Source: Parietichytrium sp. I65-24A (Eukaryota > Sar > Bigyra > Thraustochytrida > Thraustochytriidae). From it: DNA of 64,000 bases. Under the pieces are notes generated by a model. It worked only from the letters and a program-made list of their open reading frames with translations, did no database searches and was not told the DNA's origin. The DNA lies in the NCBI GenBank assembly GCA_012862575.1, contig BLSF01000043.1, forward strand, positions 62,001 through 126,000. Direction: 5' to 3'. The position numbers were made by a program, and so were the translations under genes. Of this stretch, positions 57,028 to 64,000 are shown piece after piece; position 1 is the stretch's first letter, and every line of letters starts with the position of its first letter.

Positions 57028-58926
57028 ATGTCCAAATCGGCCAAGTTTCTCGAGTCACTGCCACAACTAGTGAGTGTTTTGTACGGCTCGGCGCCTCCGC
57101 CAGAATGGGAGGGCAAAGCGTACGAGCTATCCAATGAAGATGACGACGGGTCAGCTGCGCAATGGTGGTCAAACGGGCTTGGTGTTGAGACTGCGGAAAG
57201 CTTTCTCAGCAGATTTCTTGTTGCCGCCAACGGGGATGTGCAGTTGGCGTACAAGAACGTATGCTCGCAGCGCAGCTGGGTGCACTCTCAGGACTTGACG
57301 CGGAGATATCTCTGGCCGCTCGCTCGAGTACTGGGAACCGAAAGCGGAGCAGTGGCGGGAGAGTTGGACACCAATTACCCGCTATACGTGCGCGGGAGAG
57401 ATCGGCAGGGGCACCCCGTGGTGTATGCGCGCGCCGGAAGAATCAATGCCAAGGCGATCTTGAAATTCGTCTCGGCGGAGCAGTTTGTAATGTACCACTC
57501 GTGGCTGCGCGAGCGGATGATGCGCATGCGGGATGACCAACTTGCCGAAGAAGAACCGAACTCCCGTGGCCGTAACCCCGCGGAACTACACAAAGGAACC
57601 GAGCTGGCCAAGGGGAGCAGCGGTAGACCGTTCGATGTCACTCGAGCGCAATTTACTATTGTGATGGACTTTGACGGAGGCACAATGGCTCAGGTCGGGC
57701 CTGCGATGTATTCGCTGATGCAGCAGACGATGCACATCGACCAGGTGTTTTACCCTGAACGAATGTACCGCTCAATATTCATCAACACTCCATTTGTATT
57801 TGCTGCTGTTTGGCGCGTCGTGAAAGGGTTCCTAGACAAAGACACAGTTGCCAAGCTGCGCATCGTGAGAAGCGATTTCTTCAAATACATTTCTGAGCTC
57901 ATTGACCCTGACCAAATTCCTGTTGAATATGGAGGGAATGGCCCACCCCTTGGCCACCGGGACCATGTCAGCCAGGTAACAGAGCGCTTTTTCGCTGAAA
58001 GAGAGGAGAAAAAGCGGGCACTGGCCGAGCAGAGGGAACGAGCCGCTGTAAGTGCAAAGAGAGCTGCCGCAAGCGCGCAAACTAGCTTATCTGAACCCAT
58101 AAGTTACGCAACAGAACCTGCCGAGTCCAAAGGAGAAGTTGAACTCCCGGACGGTAAGGAAGAACATTTAATTGATGCTGTTCAAATCGGCAGCGCTCAC
58201 ACAGAGCAAACCGCCTCAAGATTGAGTGCAGAGCCGAATTCCGCGTTCGCCGGAGCTGTTGCTGCAGCTGCAGCTGCAGCAACTGCGGCTGCCATCCCCC
58301 CGGAGGAGAGCAATGGCGAGCCGGCGAACACCGATCTAGTCACTAGTCAACAGCGGGATCAAGGTGATAAAATTGACTCATCGGCAGATTTCCTACAAGA
58401 TCAAGCCGACCCGACGAAACCTCCTCCCGATGATGATCATATTGCCTCCGTGTATGAATTGCGAGCTGCCCTTTTGCGTGCCCATCTAGAGTTCGAGAAG
58501 TTAGAGAGACAAACGTTGGAGGAGAACGATTATCTTCGTCGAAAAATTGACAATTTGAATGCCCAGATTGATCCAACCCGTAGATCCCGGGCTTCGTCAG
58601 TGTCGTCCGCCTGCGATTCCGACGGTAGATCGACGCTTATGAACGCTGAGATTGACAAATTGGAGCTTGAGATCGAGAAATTACAGCAAGAGCTCGAGGA
58701 GGTTCTAGAGGAGACTAGCGCTCATCAGCGAGCAATATCGTTCGCTAGGAAATTCATCGAGAACGAGTCTTCTGCTAGCAAGTCGGACGAGACTCTGAAC
58801 GACCTCAAGCTGGAAGCTGCCAAAGTTCAATTTCAAAACACAATATTGGCAGAGCAGCTAGATCGCGCATTCGGCGACGGTGCCACATCTCTAATTTTGC
58901 GACGTAGAATGCGTGCTGCAACATGA
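57028..58926 (+). CDS. SEC14-like CRAL-TRIO domain protein with coiled-coil tail
   Basis: 632 residues from the ATG at 57028 (MSKSAKFLESLPQLV). An N-terminal helical region contains ETAESFLSRFLVAANGDVQL and the W-x3-Y pattern of CRAL-TRIO-N. The CRAL-TRIO lipid-binding domain (about 120-310) includes YPLYVRGRDRQGHPVVYARA, FTIVMDFDGG, YPERMYRSIFINTPFVFAAV and LIDPDQIPVEYGGNGPP. Between these, an insertion rich in Arg/Met (LRERMMRMRDDQLAEEEP) lengthens the domain. The C-terminal half is Ala/Glu-rich, then coiled coil (about 475-632; EIDKLELEIEKLQQELEEVL). Sec14-type proteins exchange or present phosphatidylinositol and other lipids at membranes. The ligand and partner are unknown. Confidence 0.85.
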   Translation: MSKSAKFLESLPQLVSVLYGSAPPPEWEGKAYELSNEDDDGSAAQWWSNGLGVETAESFLSRFLVAANGDVQLAYKNVCSQRSWVHSQDLTRRYLWPLARVLGTESGAVAGELDTNYPLYVRGRDRQGHPVVYARAGRINAKAILKFVSAEQFVMYHSWLRERMMRMRDDQLAEEEPNSRGRNPAELHKGTELAKGSSGRPFDVTRAQFTIVMDFDGGTMAQVGPAMYSLMQQTMHIDQVFYPERMYRSIFINTPFVFAAVWRVVKGFLDKDTVAKLRIVRSDFFKYISELIDPDQIPVEYGGNGPPLGHRDHVSQVTERFFAEREEKKRALAEQRERAAVSAKRAAASAQTSLSEPISYATEPAESKGEVELPDGKEEHLIDAVQIGSAHTEQTASRLSAEPNSAFAGAVAAAAAAATAAAIPPEESNGEPANTDLVTSQQRDQGDKIDSSADFLQDQADPTKPPPDDDHIASVYELRAALLRAHLEFEKLERQTLEENDYLRRKIDNLNAQIDPTRRSRASSVSSACDSDGRSTLMNAEIDKLELEIEKLQQELEEVLEETSAHQRAISFARKFIENESSASKSDETLNDLKLEAAKVQFQNTILAEQLDRAFGDGATSLILRRRMRAAT

Positions 58927-60152
58927 ATAGCGAGGAAGAAATCGGCAAGTAAACAGGACCAATTACGGGCGCATCAGACGACTCTCGCGGCCATTTGATG
59001 AATTCAAAAACGAAGCGACCCCTTTGGACCCCGTGCACGCAATCTGCTCCGAAAGTCGTGCATTTTCGATGCATGTTTTCTACCCAAGTGCTATCCTCCA
59101 TCTCACAATCTGGAGCTAGTCTAAAAGGCGTTGCAACGGCAACGGTTGGCAAGTCAGGGTCATTGCCTGCAACAAACCATGTCCAACAAAGTCCCGGAGA
59201 GTCATTCGTTCATTCGAGTGAATCACAACCAGGTAGCTTCGCAATGTATCGCTCGGATCCATTATAGTTATCATGGATACTATATTTCATTCACCTTTCC
59301 ACTCCACTTTTATAATTCTACGCTCTCTGTGTTCGCGACAATTAACACTCGGCCGATAATCAGGCGGTCGTTCCTTAATCACAGCATCCGGCACTCATTT
59401 CTCGCGTTGACCTTTCACCTACTGTCAGCTGCAAAATTCCCCGCATTCGACACACATGCACATGCTCACTCACATCTCGCCCACTCTTCCGAAGTGCTTC
59501 TCCTTCCCTTTCCGTAACCCATCAACCTGCATTCCTTTCATATATTCATCATATATGATCAAAAGGAAAGCACACGAGCCTTTCGATGCCACGAGTATAC
59601 AACTGAACTTCTTGGACTTCTTGGACTTCTTGTGCTGTTGATCTCCCTGGGCAGGACACTATAGTCCGTCACACAGTGGTAGTTGCCTGCCAGTTACAAT
59701 GGTGTAGTGCAGTGCTCCAGAATGCGAGGCAAGTAAAGGTACATCATGGTCATCATGGCCACTATCCGCCGCCATATGGCCGTTAACGGATACGCCAAAG
59801 GTCCTAGGCTAGTGACCTTCGCATGAGACCGCTGTGGATGCGAGACAGCCCAGTGAGGCACGTTCGTAGAACGTAAAAACAAATGTAGAGCGGCTAGTCT
59901 GGAGAACAAAGCAATAGACGATGATTCGCTTTCGCTCATGCGCTTTGCATTGTGCACTGTGCACTGTGCACTATGCACTGGGAATGAGTGAGCGAATGAA
60001 TGAATGAATGAGAGATTGAGTGAATGAATGAGTACAGACAGACAGATCTGCAAATCTCGCAGGGCGAAGAGCTGTCTGGCGTCGGACGAATGCAGCAGCT
60101 AGCTAGCTAGCTGGCCTCACTCGTCTCAGTGTAACCTGACTGACTGACTAGG

Positions 60153-60192
<40 letters not shown>

Positions 60193-60906
60193 CCTATTCT
60201 AAAGCGGTCATATGCCAGTCTTGTCTTCGGGCAACTAAGCGAGAGCATGGGTCTTCGTCAGTACTCAGTACCAGAGAGTCTCGGGTCCAATTCTTTCGAT
60301 ACAAAAGATCGCTGAGAACAGGTTTGTATGTGCTGCAGACAGTTGAAACAACGGATCGTATTCTGTTCAAAGAAATCCTGTGGGGTGCCAAGACTGTTAG
60401 TGTGCATGAGCTCTCTCAGAGGCTCTCCCAGCATCGACCGCCGATGCAGGCCGACAAAAAAACCGCTGGCATGTTCCACGACTGACTTGCCCGGGACTTG
60501 GATTGCCGCTCAAGTTGCTGTTGTGGCTGGGTTTTGTGCGTTGAAAGTGATCTGAGTGCAGTCTTGCTGACCTTAGCCATCACTTCGGCCTCGGCATCGT
60601 TAAACTGATACCGTGCGGCAGAGCAAAGGGTCCGAGACGGTTGGCGTAGAGAGCGTAGAGAGGGACGTAAAAGGAGGCTGACTGAGCGTTAGAAGCTCTT
60701 CTCTCACGCTGCTCCTATGCATTGTGTAGGTGGCTTGGTGTGCATGCACGAGAGTTCGCCACATTTGGCTCCAGAGTCGGATCCCTTGTAACGCTTGGTC
60801 TGAAGGCTCTGGTTCGCTGTGTTGCACGGCAAAACCCGAACACGCTGATACTGTTGCTGACCCTTCCCTGCTCGGGCAACTCGTGAAAGCGTGTGGCCAA
60901 GGCGCA
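58927..60906. other. Intergenic region with several microsatellites
   Basis: About 2 kb without a supported gene. It contains a GTGCACT heptamer repeat (59951-59980), GAAT tetramers (59996-60030), AGCT tetramers (60097-60112), GACT/TGAC units and (GGCT)n (60154-60192). The in-frame stretch 60730-60906 before the trypsin start is treated as untranslated because the later ATG starts a signal peptide. Confidence 0.6.
59951..60192. repeat. Cluster of short tandem repeats (GTGCACT, GAAT, AGCT, GGCT)
   Basis: GTGCACT in about four copies, GAAT in several, AGCT in four and GGCT in about nine uninterrupted copies, all within 240 bp. Confidence 0.9.
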
Positions 60907-62154
60907 ATGCATGTTCAGAATCGCCTTCTCTTCCTCCTCGGAGCCGTACTTGCGTGCAATGCGAGAGCCGAGGAAACCCCAGCTACACGCTTCAGCCCTC
61001 CAACAGTGGTGGAAGACTCGCGTAGCTTGCTGGAAGGCAAAATCGTGAACGGGATTGCCGTTCCAGAACTAGAGAATGCAGACGACTACCTCTTTACGGT
61101 TTCCCTTCAACGCAAGGTGAAGAAATCTTACCAGCACTTTTGCGGAGGGAGCCTCATTCATCCACAGTACGTGCTAACTGCTGGACATTGCGTGGCAAGT
61201 GGCAAACCAAGCAGAGTCGTCCTTGGCGTCCACAACCTCAAGGCCAAAGGTTCCACTGTGCGAACCGTCGCGAAACTGTTCACGCATCCAGACTATTATG
61301 GCGTCAACTCGGACATTACCTTGCTCCGTCTCAACAAACCGGTGTATGACGTGCCAATCGTGTCTTTAAGCAGATACTTGTTTTTAGGCCCTGAATCGCC
61401 AGGCCAAAAGGTCTGGGTTTCTGGTTGGGGCGCTCTTGAAGAAGGTGGCGCGTCAACGAATATCATGGAGGTTGTAGACGTCGAAGTGATCTCAAACGCC
61501 GAATGCAGCAAACCTTATGGAACCATTCAGAAATCAAAAATTTGCGCTGGTTATCCCGAAGGCGGCAAGGATTCTTGCCAAGGCGACAGCGGCGGTCCCC
61601 TGTTTGCGTTCGTCGACGAAATGTATGTACAAGTCGGCATTGTATCGTACGGGCGAGGCTGTGCTCGAGCGGGCTACCCTGGTGTTTACACCCGCAATTC
61701 CTTCTTTATCAACTGGATCAAGGAAGTAATGTATGGCGATTCTGGCTCGGAACTTGATGAGCACCGCATGGCGCCGACCCTGGCACCGACCACCTCTGCC
61801 TTCCAACAGGAAGTTAATTATTGCAAGCGGCAGAATTCGTCTGCGAAGTGCACAAAGAAGAAGTCGCGATGTGGTTGGACTGGATCCAGCCGCGTCGATC
61901 CGTTTGCAGAAAACACCTGTATTCCAAAAGATGCTTTTCCGGTCCCCACAGCAATGCCAACAGTGTCACCAACAACTCCCGAACCCACACCAGCCCCGAC
62001 GAGTTCTACCTTCACGCGCGAGCTATCGTATTGCATTCGTAGATCAAAGTCAAGATGCACGAAGAGCCGCTGCTTTTGGAATGAGGAAAGTTCTGGTCTT
62101 GCAAAGTACCCAGAGTACAGCGCGAAAAAATGTCTTCCTCTGGATCTTCAATGA
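60907..62154 (+). CDS. Secreted trypsin-like serine protease (S1) with two Cys-rich tail modules
   Basis: 415 residues from the ATG at 60907, which begins a signal peptide (MHVQNRLLFLLGAVLACNAR). A short propeptide ends at Lys45, and the mature enzyme would start IVNG (cleavage after LEGK). The catalytic triad is complete: His94 (LTAGHC), Asp136 (NSDITLLRL) and Ser228 (CQGDSGGP). The Asp six residues before the Ser (GKDSCQGD) predicts cleavage after Lys/Arg. After residue ~285 come two similar Cys modules (NYCKRQNSSAKCTKKKSRCG and YCIRRSKSRCTKSRC), each preceded by a Thr/Pro-rich linker (TAMPTVSPTTPEPTPAPTSS). Such Pro/Thr linkers and repeated Cys modules are common in extracellular enzymes of osmotrophic protists and may bind surfaces or substrates. 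Confidence 0.9.
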   Translation: MHVQNRLLFLLGAVLACNARAEETPATRFSPPTVVEDSRSLLEGKIVNGIAVPELENADDYLFTVSLQRKVKKSYQHFCGGSLIHPQYVLTAGHCVASGKPSRVVLGVHNLKAKGSTVRTVAKLFTHPDYYGVNSDITLLRLNKPVYDVPIVSLSRYLFLGPESPGQKVWVSGWGALEEGGASTNIMEVVDVEVISNAECSKPYGTIQKSKICAGYPEGGKDSCQGDSGGPLFAFVDEMYVQVGIVSYGRGCARAGYPGVYTRNSFFINWIKEVMYGDSGSELDEHRMAPTLAPTTSAFQQEVNYCKRQNSSAKCTKKKSRCGWTGSSRVDPFAENTCIPKDAFPVPTAMPTVSPTTPEPTPAPTSSTFTRELSYCIRRSKSRCTKSRCFWNEESSGLAKYPEYSAKKCLPLDLQ

Positions 62155-62593
62155 ATGAAGGAGGCTTTTTCGGCCTTGCCACTCTCTCGACTAGAGATGT
62201 GTATATTACAAATTCGGCTCCCTCTTTTGAGGGATTGTGTACGGATTGCTCTTGCATAGAGCCTGCGTTAGTTGTGAATCTCTCTCACAAACAAGAAAGT
62301 GAAAATAAATATTTATCCATGTGTGCCAACATTCTTACTATTCTTTTTCCTCACCTCCCCTTGCCCGGCAGCCTCTCCGTTTTAAAAAAGAATAAGTATT
62401 CCTTCAAGTTGTCTAAACTAACACCGTGGACAAACGAGGCTCGTAACTTAGAAAAACTTTACTTATCATCAATCAACAAATAATTAGTCAACAGGGGTTG
62501 CGCGCAGCTCCTCCGCCGCTCTCTCTTAGTGGCTCGCCAGGCTATCAGGAGAAGCTAAGGGACAGGTTCGCAAAAAGTGCTTACAGAATGCAT
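62155..62593. other. Convergent spacer
   Basis: A 439-bp 3'-to-3' spacer, AT-rich, no gene seen. Confidence 0.5.
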
Positions 62594-64000
62594 TTATCTG
62601 CGAAGAATATTTTTCGTTCGCATTTGGTTCAGGAACGTGAGTGCTCCGCTGTTACGCTGCTTGGGAGGGTGTTCGATTGCAATTTGCGCAAACGCTGCTC
62701 GCTGGTCGAGCACATCTTTTGCCAAGCCCCAGATTCTATCCATTTGTTCAGAGCTTGCATCTTTACCTAGTGGATTCTCGACTCCCAACAATCGAATCGT
62801 CTGATTCTCTTCGAGCGCTTGAATCATCAGCAGACACCCTTCCATACCTAGCGGATTAAAGCCGACCTGAAGTGAGCGAAGGGTTCCTGTATGCTTCAGT
62901 GCTTCAGCAAGCCCAGTGGCAGTCTGCACTGTGAGTCGGTTGTGGCTCAAGTTCAGGGATTTGAGCGTTTTGCAGGATTGAATCACCTTTGCGATCGATG
63001 CTGCAACAACATCATCGACCCCATTCCAACTGAGGTCTAAGGAAGATATCGAACTCATCGTGCACGACCCAATAGCTTCCAGCAGACTCAGCGCACCTCG
63101 CCCGCGGAGATTATTCCAACTCAGGTCCAGTGACTTGACTGTGCTGTTGTAGGCGAGAACTCTGCCAAGACCGAGAGCCCCGGCTTCCGCAATTTGATTC
63201 TTAGACACGTCAATATGCGCGAGCGCTTTACCGCCGCCTCTATGGAGGCTCTCACACAAGGCACATATTGCATTGTCACCAGCTTTAATGTTTGACATCG
63301 TTAGCCGCTGGATGGTATGGTTGAACTCAAGCGCTTCGCACAACTCCTTGCATGCTTGGCTACCCAAATTGTTGTTTGAGACGTCCAGAGACGTCAGCGT
63401 ACTATTCACCTTTAACATTTCTGCCAGAGCCTTCGAGCTTTCCCGAGCCAAATTGCAACTGTTCAAACTCAAGGACAAAATGTATTTGTTGTTGCAAAGT
63501 GCTTTGGCAACACAGAGCCCGCCCCTATCACCAACTAGATGATGGCTCAGAGACACCTGCTCTCTCTTCATGTTATCCATGAAGAAGCTTATGGGATGCA
63601 CATTCTGCTCGCCGCACAATCCCAAATATTCCTGGACAAGCAGACCATTTTCTTCTGTCGCTCGCCCAACCCAGACGTCCAAGCTTGCTTGAGACGAGCA
63701 TGTGCTCGCGGACGAAGCTGGCTCATCCTCGTCGCTTCTTTCTGCATCAACAGCAGAGTCTGTCTCATCGTTATTGCTGGGTTGGAAAGCTATGAGGGCC
63801 ATTTGCTCGTATGGCGAGCCCGTAAACTGTTGCTCAAACCCGCTGTCCCTGCGCACAGCAAGCGCGTGGGCAAGTTTGCGCGGGGACATCCGCTTCCCGG
63901 CATCTTGCTGCAAAAACATCCTGGACTTTGGGTTCAAGATGCTCGTGCTCCTTGGCACGACGAGATCCAGAGTAGGAGGACGGTCGCGATCGCTTGGCGC
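62594..64000 (-). CDS. LRR (ribonuclease-inhibitor type) protein, 5' end uncertain at the window edge
   Basis: The minus frame is open from the right edge to the stop at 62594, at least 468 residues. The first ATG inside the window is at 63919 (MFLQQDAGKRMSPRKLAHAL), but codons upstream remain open, so the start may lie outside. The N-terminal ~140 residues are polar (SDEDEPASSASTCSSQASLD). From about residue 165 there are seven to eight RI-type LRRs of ~28 residues, such as LTSLDVSNNNLGSQACKELC, VKSLDLSWNNLRGRGALSLL, ISSLDLSWNGVDDVVAASIA and LKSLNLSHNRLTVQTATGLA. A short basic C-terminus ends NQMRTKNILRR. It resembles the LRR part of the protein at 19.7 kb (shared LDLSWN/SWNG phrases). A role in protein binding is likely; the partner is unknown. 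Confidence 0.75.
   Translation of the reverse strand, partial: APSDRDRPPTLDLVVPRSTSILNPKSRMFLQQDAGKRMSPRKLAHALAVRRDSGFEQQFTGSPYEQMALIAFQPSNNDETDSAVDAERSDEDEPASSASTCSSQASLDVWVGRATEENGLLVQEYLGLCGEQNVHPISFFMDNMKREQVSLSHHLVGDRGGLCVAKALCNNKYILSLSLNSCNLARESSKALAEMLKVNSTLTSLDVSNNNLGSQACKELCEALEFNHTIQRLTMSNIKAGDNAICALCESLHRGGGKALAHIDVSKNQIAEAGALGLGRVLAYNSTVKSLDLSWNNLRGRGALSLLEAIGSCTMSSISSLDLSWNGVDDVVAASIAKVIQSCKTLKSLNLSHNRLTVQTATGLAEALKHTGTLRSLQVGFNPLGMEGCLLMIQALEENQTIRLLGVENPLGKDASSEQMDRIWGLAKDVLDQRAAFAQIAIEHPPKQRNSGALTFLNQMRTKNILRR

Overview
The window looks like an intron-poor nuclear genome segment from a flagellate-forming protist. A stramenopile, possibly a labyrinthulomycete, is my best inference. 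Reasons: large single-exon genes of eukaryotic type (one clear GTAAG...CAG intron seen), cilia or microtubule genes (katanin p80, CFAP52), an animal/plant-style fused LKR/SDH, a protein with HGGG zinc-type repeats of the sort common in stramenopiles, and AT-richer spacers full of microsatellites. No rDNA operon, tRNA, CRISPR array, operon or intact transposon was seen. Taxonomy is inferred, not shown.

Layout. 1-1750 (-): WD40 N-terminal part of katanin p80, cut by the window edge. 3639-5400 (+): unknown nuclear-type protein with one intron. 5710-8706 (-): LKR/SDH. A 5.4 kb spacer. 14063-15697 (+): ALDH7A1-type dehydrogenase. LKR/SDH and this enzyme carry out three successive steps of the saccharopine route of lysine breakdown and are arranged head to head. 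16944-18920 (+): GT90-like glycosyltransferase resembling giant-virus proteins. 19736-24478 (+): 1580-residue LRR protein. 24801-25802 (-): coiled-coil protein. About 27.4 kb (-): a shortened 5S rRNA-like sequence. 27856-29946 (+): HGGG-repeat protein. 32470-34146 (+): RCC1-like repeat membrane protein. 35303-36409 (+): seven-finger C2H2 protein. 37657-38628 (+): Canopy-like ER protein ending in RDEL. 38761-41307 (-): ORC3. 42606-44525 (+): CFAP52. 44731-45093 (-): small alpha/beta-type protein. 45185-46240 (-): NAA40 (NatD). 47098-49362 (+): beta-propeller-like/MORN/zinc-finger/coiled-coil protein. 50162-53200 (+): AT-hook protein. 53654-55210 (-): ER DnaJ of P58IPK/DNAJC3 type. 57028-58926 (+): SEC14-like CRAL-TRIO protein. 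60907-62154 (+): secreted trypsin. 62594-64000 (-): LRR protein running off the right edge.

Themes. Several products fit cilia and the cytoskeleton (katanin p80, CFAP52, perhaps the coiled-coil, MORN and LRR proteins). Two fit ER folding (P58IPK, RDEL Canopy-like). Two or three fit lysine catabolism. Two fit chromatin or replication (NAA40, ORC3).

Most notable signals: (1) a recurrent element close to AAGTGTCCTCGCGTACCC, in both orientations, in the upstream regions of roughly half the genes and as a perfect palindrome 60-75 bp before one start; (2) the same hexamer DNA repeat family (GTCAAT/GCCAAT/GTCAAA) expanded inside several unrelated coding regions and read in different frames; (3) unusual domain combinations in the proteins at 19.7, 32.5 and 47.1 kb.
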